This document shows, piece by piece, positions 33,953-42,163 of a stretch of 46,838 nt of DNA. Under the pieces are notes generated by a model. That model saw nothing but the letters and a program-made list of their open reading frames with translations, was not told the origin of the DNA and did no database searches. Within the stretch, counting starts at the first letter, position 1. Each line of letters opens with the position of its first letter. A program made the translations under genes and the position numbers. Origin of the DNA: Terriglobia bacterium (GTDB taxonomy: Bacteria > Acidobacteriota > Terriglobia > JAIQFV01); assembly GCA_028716525.1 (NCBI GenBank), contig JAQUPQ010000032.1:1-46838 (forward strand). Direction: 5' to 3'.

Positions 33953-35008
33953 TTATCGAAAATTCGGATGCTGGGCTTTGTATTGTTGATTCGAGCTGAC
34001 CAGCTGTTCATACGTGATTCCAGTTCTCGCCACTTGTTGGTCCCAATATTGCATTTCGGCGCCGGTGGGATTCCGTCTAAACACCGCCATGTAAGATCGG
34101 CTTATGGTAGCTTGTCTTTCGGCCGCATTTGATCTCAGGTAGGTCTGGTGGCTCTGTAACAACGAATTGATGTTGGCGACGCGTGAATCATTCGCCGGAA
34201 GGCCTGTCCAGTATGCCAGCTCGGCCGAGGAAGGAGCTCGACCAAAGGCTCTTTCGTAAGACGTCGTGACCATACCCGATCGGTTGGCAACTGGCGGGGT
34301 GTTAGGCCGGTACGGTTGTTGAACTGGCGGGGTAACTGGTCTGTAGGGTTGTTGAACTGGTGGAGTAGTTGGTCTGTAGGGTTGTTGGGGGGCCGGAGCT
34401 TGCGTGCCAGGGGCGGTCTGAACCCATTTACCTGGAAATTGAATTACTGTTGCACCCGCAGCCATTATGCCGCGGAAGTTCCCAGCGCCCTGTGCGATGA
34501 CGTTTCCGGCGCCCTGTGCGATGACGTTTCCGGCGCCCTGTGCGATGACCTGGGCTGCGGGGACGAAATTTCCTGCACCCTGAGCTATCACGTTTCCGCC
34601 GTTTGTGGAAACCAATCGGCCGGCGTCGATGCCCAGCACGATTCCGTTGGGCTTGGCAATGGATATATAGGCATTTCCATCACGCCCCTGGAAAACAGTA
34701 AGCCTCAGTCCTTGGCGAGCAAGCAACTGCCGATAGGCTTGGAAGTTGTTTTTCAACTGTAGCTGAGTACTCCAGTTGCCGTAGTTTGAAGGGTCGCAGT
34801 CACCTGTCTGGCCAATTCCGCCTTTGGGTCGCGAAATCCCGCCAGACTCGTCATACAGTACCCAGCTGATGAAAGGGCTACTGCAGGGATTGTTGGTAAA
34901 AAAGTTTCGATCCTTTTGGCTCATTCCCCAATCGGCGTTCATGGGGACAGTCAAAACCAAGGCCAGAACGGTAGCGGTACAAAGCAGAATCAACTTCGAT
35001 TTAATCAT
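33953..35008 (-). CDS. Exported octapeptide-repeat protein 2
   Basis: 351 residues with the same architecture as protein 1: signal peptide (LILLCTATVLALVLTVPMNA), Cys-pair domain, repeat tract, Pro-rich linker (QQPYRP motif three times) and the two DUF4214-like units. Its repeat unit is VIAQGAGN, and the 24-base DNA repeats in 34490-34560 are nearly identical to each other, so the expansion is recent. The ATG at 35008 has AAGGAG seven bases upstream. It is closest to protein 1 in the C-terminal part and to protein 3 in the N-terminal part (SWVLYDESGGISRP), which suggests recombination among the copies. Confidence 0.85.
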   Translation of the reverse strand: MIKSKLILLCTATVLALVLTVPMNADWGMSQKDRNFFTNNPCSSPFISWVLYDESGGISRPKGGIGQTGDCDPSNYGNWSTQLQLKNNFQAYRQLLARQGLRLTVFQGRDGNAYISIAKPNGIVLGIDAGRLVSTNGGNVIAQGAGNFVPAAQVIAQGAGNVIAQGAGNVIAQGAGNFRGIMAAGATVIQFPGKWVQTAPGTQAPAPQQPYRPTTPPVQQPYRPVTPPVQQPYRPNTPPVANRSGMVTTSYERAFGRAPSSAELAYWTGLPANDSRVANINSLLQSHQTYLRSNAAERQATISRSYMAVFRRNPTGAEMQYWDQQVARTGITYEQLVSSNQQYKAQHPNFR

Positions 35009-36032
35009 GGTGGGTCTCCTTTTTCTTGGGTTCACGCTAGAATCCTCAAACGATGTCCGGGGAGGCACGATTTGCAATCCAGACGTCCAGTAGCAATTCA
35101 GAATTCTCCAGGATCCGCGCACCTATGTTGAATGGGTGAGCTGCCATGTCCTTTTTTCGTGGTGTCCCGACATTGACTCGACCCAATCCTGAATTTCATT
35201 TAAAAGATGCAGATCCGTGGGTGTTCATCCATGTAACGCGTAATGTGGACCCAAAAACTCTCATTTATTTAATAATTGTTCCGGTGACCAGTCTTGCGGA
35301 CTGATAAGATCGCCAAGCCCCGTCAGGGGCGATGGAAATCTATTTTTGGAGCAGTTCCTCATGCGACGTGGTCACACCCAGGAGCATGAAAATCGTACAA
35401 AGTGTGCGACCATAGGTTTGTGAAGGCTGGTCCGCCAGCTTTCTGGGGGATAGCCCACCAGAAGTTCCGTCCGCCTAGGCCGGGGAACATCCCGGAGAAT
35501 AGGCACGGGCACCACTGCATACCGACCCCGCAGAGGATTGAACGGTAAATGTCTGTGCCCGATTTCTATTTCGCCCCTTCGGGGCTCCGTCGTTAAAACG
35601 CGCCCTTTCCCGGGGCTCACGCCCCGGGCTACTGAACGCCGTCCCTCCGGGACTATTTTCGGAGCAGTTCCTCATGCCCCGATGTATCGGGGCACCCACG
35701 AGCGTGAAAATGAACTCAGGCACTAGAAGCGACGGTTTTCTGGTCCCTGCAAGGGACACCTTCAATAGCCCAGGGTTGTCCGCCGACTTTTTTGGCGGAC
35801 AACCCTGGGTCCAGCGGACCCATAGGATCGCCAAGCCCCGGCAGGGGCGACAGAAACCTCTCCTATTTTCGAGGCAGTATGGGGCCGTACAGAGAAATCG
35901 GACCGAGTCTCTTGTGTGGTCATGAGATCTCGTGAAAACGTGTGCGCGAATTCACTCTAGGGTTGAGAGGCGCCTGCGCGGATGTTCAAAAAAAGTCTGA
36001 TCTCCTCGCCAGGCGCATCTCCATGCCGGGAG
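35009..36032. other. Repeat-rich intergenic region between repeat proteins 3 and 2
   Basis: About 1 kb. 35009-35280 is the leader of repeat protein 2, homologous to 33431-33700. 35285-35880 is dispersed repeats (separate entry). 35881-36032 holds the stem-loop after repeat protein 3: GCGCCTG (35970-35976) with CAGGCGC (36010-36016) and seven T in the loop on the minus strand. A 119-codon minus frame at 35475-35834 is repeat sequence, not a gene. Confidence 0.55.
35285..35880. repeat. Dispersed palindromic repeat cluster, locus 2
   Basis: Carries the modules of 17095-17395 in reverse orientation: CCAAGCCCC(G/T)xCAGGGGCGA, CCCCGATGTATCGGGGCAC, GTCCCTGCAAGGGAC, GCCCAGGGTTGTCCGCC with a mirrored GGCGGACAACCCTGGG, and CCTCTCCTATTTTCGAGGCAG. 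More palindromic pieces lie at 35560-35660 (CGCCCCTTCGGGGC, GCCCCGGGCT). Some modules occur twice, at the left end and in the middle, so it looks like nested insertions. No coding potential is linked. Confidence 0.8.
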
Positions 36033-37043
36033 TTATCGAAAACTAGGGTTCTGGGCCTTGTATCGGGCGTTCATCCCGACAAGTTCGTCATAAAGCGTCC
36101 CGGACGCGGCAACTTGCTGGTCCCAATACCGCAACTCGCCGCTGGTCGGGTTACGTCTGAACACGAACATGTAGGACCGTGCGATCATGGCCTGTCGTTC
36201 GCTGGCGTTGGATCTTAAATAGGCCCGGTGGCTGGCCACCAAGGAATCGAGATTGGCAACGCGCGAGTCACTCGCAGGCAAGCCGTTCCAATAATTAAGC
36301 TCAGGCCCGGATGGATCCCGGCCAAAAGCACGCTTGTAGGAGAGACGAATCATGGATGCGCGGTTCGTTGCCGGCGGGGAATAGGGATTGTTGGGCCGTT
36401 GCGGGGCAGGAGCTGGATTGCTGGATCCCAACTTGACCCACTTTCCCGGAAACTGGACCACGGTGTCTCCCAGTGCTTTCACACCATAAAAATTTCCTGC
36501 GCCGGATGCGACGATGTTTCCTGCGCCCGAAGCAACGATGTTTCCTGCACCTGAGGCCACAATATTTCCCGCGCCCGAGGCCACAATTTGTGAGGCTGCA
36601 ACGATGTTCCCTGCGCCGGAGGCCACGATACTGGATCCACCTTGGCCAACCACACCCGCATCAATGCCCAGCAGAATTCCATCGTTACGTGCCACCACAA
36701 CATAGGCATGGCCATCGTTGCCGCGCCCGACGGCCAGCCTCAGTCCTTGGCGAGCAAGCAACTGCCGATAGGCTTGAAAGTTGTTTTTCAACTGTTGCTG
36801 AGTCCTCCAGTTGCCATAGTTTGAAGGGTCACAGTCACCTGTCTGGCCAATTCCGCCAGTGGGTCGCGAAATCCCGCCAGACTCGTCATACAGTACCCAG
36901 CTGATGAAAGGGCTACTGCAGGGGTTGTTGGTAAAGAACTGCAGATTCTTCTGGCTCATTGCCCATTGAGCGTTCATGGGGACAGTCAAAATCAAAGCCA
37001 GAAGCACAGTGGTGCAGAGCAGAATCAATTTCGACTTAATCAT
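36033..37043 (-). CDS. Exported octapeptide-repeat protein 3
   Basis: 336 residues, most distant copy of the family. Signal peptide (LILLCTTVLLALILTVPMNA), Cys-pair domain, a tract of six IVASGAGN units with a break at IVAASQ, the FPGKWVK strand, a short Pro/Asn linker without the QQPYRP repeats, and two DUF4214-like units (SYKRAFGRDPSGPELNYW, SYMFVFRRNPTSGELRYW). The ATG at 37043 has AGGAG at a suitable distance. It is the first gene of the minus run and faces the kinase at 37618 across a 574-base divergent region. Confidence 0.85.
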   Translation of the reverse strand: MIKSKLILLCTTVLLALILTVPMNAQWAMSQKNLQFFTNNPCSSPFISWVLYDESGGISRPTGGIGQTGDCDPSNYGNWRTQQQLKNNFQAYRQLLARQGLRLAVGRGNDGHAYVVVARNDGILLGIDAGVVGQGGSSIVASGAGNIVAASQIVASGAGNIVASGAGNIVASGAGNIVASGAGNFYGVKALGDTVVQFPGKWVKLGSSNPAPAPQRPNNPYSPPATNRASMIRLSYKRAFGRDPSGPELNYWNGLPASDSRVANLDSLVASHRAYLRSNASERQAMIARSYMFVFRRNPTSGELRYWDQQVAASGTLYDELVGMNARYKAQNPSFR

Positions 37044-37378
37044 GGTAGGTCTCCTTTTCTTGGGTTAACGTTTGACTCCCCGAACGATTTCGGGGGATGC
37101 ACGGTTCGCAATCCAGAGGTCCAATAGCAATTCAGGATTTTCCAGGGTCCGCGCGCCAATATCGAGAGGGTAAGCCATCCGATAAGCTGGCAAGTCCTTA
37201 TCCGGCGGCGTTCCGACATTGACTCGACCTAGTCCTGAATTTGATTCAGGACATGCAAATTCTTTGGTGTTCACCCACGTAACGCGTAAATCAGCGCCAA
37301 AGACTCTAATGGTCTTGAAAATTTTTTCGGTGGCTAGAATCAATGCTCCGTTTTGCCCGTGTTTCCGTGTGGAAAGAA

Positions 37379-37396
37379 ATTCCGCGCTTGCGGAAT
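37379..37396. promoter_or_regulatory. Perfect palindrome, possible operator
   Basis: ATTCCGC-GCTT-GCGGAAT, a 7-base perfect inverted repeat that overlaps the proposed -35 of the kinase promoter. It could be a repressor site or an RNA hairpin. Confidence 0.45.
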
Positions 37397-37416
37397 GAGG
37401 TCAATGGGCGTATTAT
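37388..37416 (+). promoter_or_regulatory. Candidate promoter of the Ser/Thr kinase gene
   Basis: TTGCGG (37388-37393), 17-base spacer, TATTAT (37411-37416). The implied start near 37424 leaves a ~195-base leader before the ATG at 37618. Confidence 0.45.
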
Positions 37417-37617
37417 TTTTGCCTTCTTAACCGTCTCAAGTGCACATCAGGCTGCCTCTACTGCTCAAAGTGAAATTTAGAGGTTCACGGCATCGGGAAT
37501 TAAGGCTGGGCTCACACCTTCTCCCTTTGGTACCGGGATGTTGATGTCCTGGAGGGAAGGCTCGTTATGGAGGTGTTGTTGGGCGCTTGCCGAAGGGGAT
37601 TGTGCAGGTAAGAACCA

Positions 37618-40482
37618 ATGCAGAATGATCGTTGGCAAAGAATTGAAGCGCTCTTTGAGCAAGCGGTCGAGCTATCGGTGAACGATCGCAGCACATTGCT
37701 TGCAGATGCCTGTCGGGAGGATGTGGCCCTGCGAAAGGAAGTGGAGTCGCTGCTGCTCTATCACGACACGGCAGGCGGACTCATGGAGACTCCCCTGAAT
37801 CAGGTCGCTGCTGAGGTCATTGCAGAACTGCAATCCGCTGTTCCCGGCCAACGCATAGGGAATTTCAAGATCCTTTGCAAGCTGGCACAGGGCGGTATGG
37901 GAACAGTGTATTTGGCTGTCCGCGATGACGATCACTTCAAAAAGCAGGTGGCCATCAAGGTTGTAAATCGCGGCATGGATAGCGAGTTGGTGTTACGCCG
38001 ATTTCGAAACGAACGGCAAATTCTTGCCAACCTGGAACATCCCAATATCGGTCGCCTTTTGGACGGTGGAACCACCGCAGATGGACTTCCTTACTTCATC
38101 ATGGAGTACGTCGAAGGGCGCGCTATCGACGTGTATTGTCAGGAAGCCGGGCTCGACATCGATGAACGGCTGGCCCTCTTTCTGAAAGTATGCTCGGCGG
38201 TGCAATTTGCACATCAAAATCTGGTTGTGCATCGCGACATCAAGCCCAGCAACATTCTGATCCGGGAAGACGGCGAGCCAAAACTGTTGGACTTTGGAAT
38301 CGCCAAGCTGCTGAATCCGGAGCCGGGTTCGGAATCCGTCGAGGGGTCGTTTACAGGCCATCAATTGATGACGCCTGAATATGCCAGCCCCGAGCAAGTT
38401 CGCGATGAGCCCATGACGACGGCCAGCGATGTGTATTCCCTGGGAGTTCTGCTTTACCGTTTACTGACCGGCGTCCGCCCTTATCGGGTGAAGGCGACCA
38501 ACCTTTTGGAACTCCAAGAGGCCATTTGTCATCAGTGGCCTGATAAACCGAGTTCGGCCGTCGCCCAGCTTGAGCGGGTCGAGGGACCCAATTCTCATGA
38601 AAAAGGGTGGACCGAGAAGCAGCGCAAGAAACTGGTGGGCGACATCGATAGCATCATTATGAAGGCACTCCGAAAAGAGCCTCACCTTCGATACCAGTCC
38701 GTGGAGCAATTCGCGGAAGACATCCGCCGCCATCTGGACGGACGGCCAGTTTTGGCGCGGCGGGGAACAATGGCCTATCGAGGCTCCAAATTCATAAGCC
38801 GCCACAAAAGCTTGGTGGCAGCTTCCGTGCTCATTGTACTTATCCTGACCGCCGGAATAGTTGCTACAGAGATTGAACGCGCCAAGGCGGTGCGCCGCTT
38901 CGACCAGGTCCGAAAACTCGCGAATTCGTTTATGTTCGAGGTGGAAGACGAAATCGATAAAGGACCGACCAAGGCCAAGGAACTCCTGGTCAAGAAAGCG
39001 CTGGAGTACCTCGACAGCCTGGCTCAAGAATCCGCGGGTGACCGCTCCTTGCAGCGAGACTTGGCGGCGGCTTACGAACGGATGGGTCGTATTCAGGGAA
39101 ATTCATACTATTCCAATTTGGGTGATACAGAAGGTGGAATCAAGAGCTATCGCAAGTCTTTGGATTTGCGCCTGAAGCTGCGCTCATCCGACCCCAAAAA
39201 TCCCGAACTTCAAGACGAATTAGCCGACAGTTACGAAGGTTTGGGAGATGTTTTGTATACGGCCGGGGACTTAAAGGCGGGGCTTGAGAATTACCAGCAC
39301 GCTTTGGAGCTTCGCGAGCCGCTGGTTTCCTCCCATCCCCAGAATTCTTCCTATCGCATGGAGCTTGCCGATTTGTACGGCAAGGTGGGAGACATTCAAG
39401 GCATGGATGGTTATCCAAACCTTGGAAATACGGAGGGAGCCCTTCAAAGCTACCGGAAAAGCCTCTCGCTCCATGAACAGTTGAGCCATGCAGATCCAAA
39501 CAATCGTGCCCTGCAGTATGATCTGGCGAAAACGCTCATCAGCATAGGAATGCTTTTGCATGTGACCGGGGAGTTTCAAAATGCCGTGGCGGCGGAACGA
39601 CGTGGCGTTGCCCTCATGGAATCCCTCGCGGGGCGGGAACCTGCCAATACGGAGTATCAGAAACAACTTTTGGCGAGCTATGCCAGCCTGAGATATGTTT
39701 TGTTCGATACGGGTGATCTGGCGGGCGCGTTGGCCTATGATCGGAAAACTTTGGCTCAGCTCGAACCCATGGTGGCCCGTGATCCTGAGAACGAATATCT
39801 GAAACGAAGCTTGTCAGTCACTTACAATTCCATTGGACGGGGGCTGCTGAAGATGCGCGATCCCGAGGCGGCTCTGGTGGAGCATCACAAAGCCCTGGCT
39901 ATCAGTGAAGAGCTTCTCCGTGCCGATCCAACCAGTGGAGAACACAGTCGCGATGTGGCTTACACGCTCCAACGCATTGGCGATGCTCAGGCTGCGGCCC
40001 GCGACTATGTGCATGCCTTCGACACTTACCGCAAGTCGTTGGAGATCTGTCAGAAAATCCTGGCGGAGGATGCAACCGATTCCGTGATTCGAGAAGATGT
40101 GTCCAGCGCCTATGCAGGCATCGGATCCATGCTCGCTGCGCTGGGGGATACCAACGGAGCTCTGAAAGCCTTTGATGAAGCTGTTCCTCTGGCGGAGCAA
40201 GTGGCGTCTCAATCCCCCAGAAATATTCGATTTCAAGGCCAGCTGGCCCGAACACTTTTTGGTTCGGGCCGGGTGTATGCGCAAAAGGCCGCCGCTCTGC
40301 CTGCGGCAAGTCCCGCGCACAAATCCTACTGGCAAAATGCCAGAAAACAGTTTCAACGAAGTGTGACCATATGGCAGGGGATGTCCGACCGCAATTCGTT
40401 GAGCCCCTCGGATGCCAACAACTGGGCAGAAGGAAAACGCGCCCTCACCCGGGCCAACGGCGCCCTAGCTCGATTAACCTGA
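37618..40482 (+). CDS. Transmembrane Ser/Thr protein kinase with extracytoplasmic TPRs
   Basis: 954 residues. Residues 1-80 are the usual N-terminal helical part of acidobacterial kinases (RWQRIEALFEQAVEL, EVESLLLYHD). The kinase domain covers ~83-375: Gly loop LAQGGMGTVYLA, Lys114 in VAIKVV, HRDIKPSN (Asp207), DFG at 225-227 and TPEYASPEQ. All key residues are present, so it should be active. One membrane helix lies near 398-417 (SLVAASVLIVLILTAGIVAT). After it, ~520 residues of TPR-type repeats lie outside the membrane (ADSYEGLGDVLYTAGDLKAGLENY, IGSMLAALGDTNGALKAFDEA). The PF07638 sigma factor that often accompanies such kinases is 19 kb away. Role inferred: senses an envelope partner and phosphorylates a cytoplasmic target. 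Confidence 0.93.
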   Translation: MQNDRWQRIEALFEQAVELSVNDRSTLLADACREDVALRKEVESLLLYHDTAGGLMETPLNQVAAEVIAELQSAVPGQRIGNFKILCKLAQGGMGTVYLAVRDDDHFKKQVAIKVVNRGMDSELVLRRFRNERQILANLEHPNIGRLLDGGTTADGLPYFIMEYVEGRAIDVYCQEAGLDIDERLALFLKVCSAVQFAHQNLVVHRDIKPSNILIREDGEPKLLDFGIAKLLNPEPGSESVEGSFTGHQLMTPEYASPEQVRDEPMTTASDVYSLGVLLYRLLTGVRPYRVKATNLLELQEAICHQWPDKPSSAVAQLERVEGPNSHEKGWTEKQRKKLVGDIDSIIMKALRKEPHLRYQSVEQFAEDIRRHLDGRPVLARRGTMAYRGSKFISRHKSLVAASVLIVLILTAGIVATEIERAKAVRRFDQVRKLANSFMFEVEDEIDKGPTKAKELLVKKALEYLDSLAQESAGDRSLQRDLAAAYERMGRIQGNSYYSNLGDTEGGIKSYRKSLDLRLKLRSSDPKNPELQDELADSYEGLGDVLYTAGDLKAGLENYQHALELREPLVSSHPQNSSYRMELADLYGKVGDIQGMDGYPNLGNTEGALQSYRKSLSLHEQLSHADPNNRALQYDLAKTLISIGMLLHVTGEFQNAVAAERRGVALMESLAGREPANTEYQKQLLASYASLRYVLFDTGDLAGALAYDRKTLAQLEPMVARDPENEYLKRSLSVTYNSIGRGLLKMRDPEAALVEHHKALAISEELLRADPTSGEHSRDVAYTLQRIGDAQAAARDYVHAFDTYRKSLEICQKILAEDATDSVIREDVSSAYAGIGSMLAALGDTNGALKAFDEAVPLAEQVASQSPRNIRFQGQLARTLFGSGRVYAQKAAALPAASPAHKSYWQNARKQFQRSVTIWQGMSDRNSLSPSDANNWAEGKRALTRANGALARLT

Positions 40483-40583
40483 CCCTCCGCGCGAAAGAAG
40501 CTGTTCGGAAACCCTCTGGTTCGAGTGATCAAAAATCGGGGGTGGATCCTTTTTGAATTCTGACTGGGTCCTGGCTGCGTTTT

Positions 40584-40677
40584 AACCGCAAAGAACACAG
40601 AGAATGCGTGGAGAACGCCGGCAGGAGATTCCTGTTCCATGACGCACTCGGCTCCCTCTTCGCGGACTCTGCGGTGG
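40584..40677. repeat. Degenerate inverted repeat of the ACCGCAGAG...CTCTGCGGT type
   Basis: AACCGCAAAGAACACAGAGA at the left and CGCGGACTCTGCGGTGG at the right form an imperfect inverted repeat around a middle of about 50 bases. It resembles the ACCGCAGAGAACGCAGAG elements that are interspersed in many genomes. It lies between the kinase gene and trpC. Confidence 0.6.
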
Positions 40678-40713
40678 AATTCAAAATAAGGGACAAGGCG
40701 ATGATTCCCTTCC

Positions 40714-40742
40714 TTGACGGCACGAAACCTTCTCTTTATAGT
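40714..40742 (+). promoter_or_regulatory. Promoter of trpC, probably giving a leaderless mRNA
   Basis: TTGACG (40714-40719), 17-base spacer and TATAGT (40737-40742), each one mismatch from consensus. The expected start, about seven bases after the -10, falls on the ATG at 40749, and no ribosome site precedes that ATG. Confidence 0.6.
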
Positions 40743-40748
40743 GCAGCG

Positions 40749-41537
40749 ATGTCGCAGAGCTTCCTGGAAATGATCAAGCCGCAGGTTGCCGCCGAGGTGG
40801 AGCGCTTGAAACAAGAGATGTCACCTCAGGAGTGGCGCGACAGAGCCTTGCGCCGGAGCGTGAAGAGCGATTTTTGTGATGCCATTAAAGACCGTGGTGG
40901 AATCCATGTCATTGCAGAAATCAAGAAAGCCTCTCCGTCGCGCGGCATTCTTCGCGATTCCTTCGATCCTGTGGCGTTGGCCAGAATCTATGAAGCTCAT
41001 GGAGCCGCGGCGTTGTCGGTGTTAACGGAAGAGAAGTACTTCCTGGGAAGTGTGCGACATTTGGCGCAAGTGGCGATGATTTCAAAGCTGCCGGTGTTGC
41101 GCAAGGATTTTATCCTGGATGAGATCCAAATCGCCCAAGCACGATCGAATGGCGCAGCCGCTGTCTTGTTGATCCTCTCATTTCTCGCTCGGAACCGGCT
41201 TGAGGAATTGATTCGAGTGTGCGAAATCTATTCCATGACGCCTTTGGTTGAGGTGCATGATGCGGAGGAACTGGAGCAAGTCACCTCGGCGGGCGCGAAA
41301 CTTATAGGGGTGAATAATCGTAATTTAAAAACCTTGGAAGTGGATGTTGAAATATCGGAGCGGTTGATCGATTTGAAAACGGACGGTCAACTGTTTGTTG
41401 CGGAAAGTGGATTAAATTCTCCCGATCAGGTCGTACGATTGCATGAGCGGGGTTACGATGCGTTTTTGATCGGGGAGCATTTCATGAAATCAGCTGATCC
41501 GGGCGCGGAGCTTGATCGCATGCGAGGCAGGCAGTGA
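40749..41537 (+). CDS. trpC: Indole-3-glycerol phosphate synthase
   Basis: Ring closure of CdRP in tryptophan synthesis. 262 residues from the ATG at 40749, the family length. TIM-barrel landmarks are HVIAEIKKASPSRGILR (catalytic Lys), LSVLTEEKYFLGS (catalytic Glu), LPVLRKDFILDEIQI (Lys), PLVEVHDAEEL (Glu), IGVNNRNLKTLEVD and VAESGLNSPDQV. A longer frame from 40608 runs through a degenerate repeat and the promoter, so it is rejected. The stop overlaps trpF as GTGA. Confidence 0.96.
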   Translation: MSQSFLEMIKPQVAAEVERLKQEMSPQEWRDRALRRSVKSDFCDAIKDRGGIHVIAEIKKASPSRGILRDSFDPVALARIYEAHGAAALSVLTEEKYFLGSVRHLAQVAMISKLPVLRKDFILDEIQIAQARSNGAAAVLLILSFLARNRLEELIRVCEIYSMTPLVEVHDAEELEQVTSAGAKLIGVNNRNLKTLEVDVEISERLIDLKTDGQLFVAESGLNSPDQVVRLHERGYDAFLIGEHFMKSADPGAELDRMRGRQ

Positions 41538-42154
41538 CACGCATCAAGATTTGCGGGATCCGTCGGCTCGAGGATGCGCTAGCCGCCATCGAATTTGGCG
41601 CCGATGCCCTGGGATTTAATTTTTATCCCCGCAGCCCGAGGTATATTTCAGTACGGCAGGCCTCGCGCCTCATCGCTGCCCTCCCGCCGTTCATCACCAA
41701 AGTGGGTGTGGTGGTTGATTTCGGCGCAGCCCGCGATATTGTCCGCTTGAAGGAGGCCGTGGGACTGGATGCCATCCAGCTTCACGGAGAGGAAAGTGCG
41801 GAGTTGGCGCGCCGACTTCTACCCTGGCCCGTCATCAAGGCTTTTCGAGTCGGGGAAGATTTCGATTTCAGGACGGTGCGCAGTTTTCCCGCCAACGCCA
41901 TTTTGTTGGATGGGTTTTCGGCGGGAAAGCCCGGGGGAACGGGAAAGACCTTCGACTGGAAGATGGCGCGTCAGGCCGGTCGTGATCGCCGCATCATCGT
42001 GTCGGGAGGCTTGACGGCCTCCAATGTGGCCGAGGCCATCGCGCAGGCGCGGCCTTATGCCGTCGATGTGGCCAGCGGCGTCGAGAGTTCGGAAGGGAAG
42101 AAAGATTTTAGAAAGATGCGACAGTTCATAGCCGCCGTCAAACGAATGGAGTAG
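41534..42154 (+). CDS. trpF: Phosphoribosylanthranilate isomerase
   Basis: Amadori rearrangement of PRA to CdRP. 206 residues: KICGIRRLEDALAAIEFGAD with the catalytic Cys near residue 7, GFNFYPRSPRYIS, GLDAIQLHGEES, ILLDGFSAGKPGGTGKTFDW (catalytic Asp) and VDVASGVESSEGKKD. Start GTG at 41534 within the trpC stop (four-base overlap), which points to coupling. Confidence 0.95.
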   Translation: MTRIKICGIRRLEDALAAIEFGADALGFNFYPRSPRYISVRQASRLIAALPPFITKVGVVVDFGAARDIVRLKEAVGLDAIQLHGEESAELARRLLPWPVIKAFRVGEDFDFRTVRSFPANAILLDGFSAGKPGGTGKTFDWKMARQAGRDRRIIVSGGLTASNVAEAIAQARPYAVDVASGVESSEGKKDFRKMRQFIAAVKRME

Positions 42155-42163
42155 AACATTGTC

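Larger units (their letters stand above)
37044..37617. other. Divergent intergenic region, repeat protein 3 and kinase
   Basis: 574 bases. 37065-37343 is open on the minus strand and homologous to the leaders of repeat proteins 1 and 2 (see findings). A kinase promoter with an overlapping palindrome lies at 37379-37416. A 14-codon upstream frame starting at 37567 ends just before the kinase ribosome site; its role is unclear. Confidence 0.5.

Noticed and set aside
35475-35834. 119-codon minus-strand open frame
   Set aside because: Lies wholly in palindromic repeat modules and shares its peptides with the false frame at 17095, so it is not a gene.
36488-36650. 24-base repeats as a possible CRISPR or minisatellite array
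   Set aside because: The repeats are in frame and encode the octapeptides of repeat protein 3; no spacers are present.
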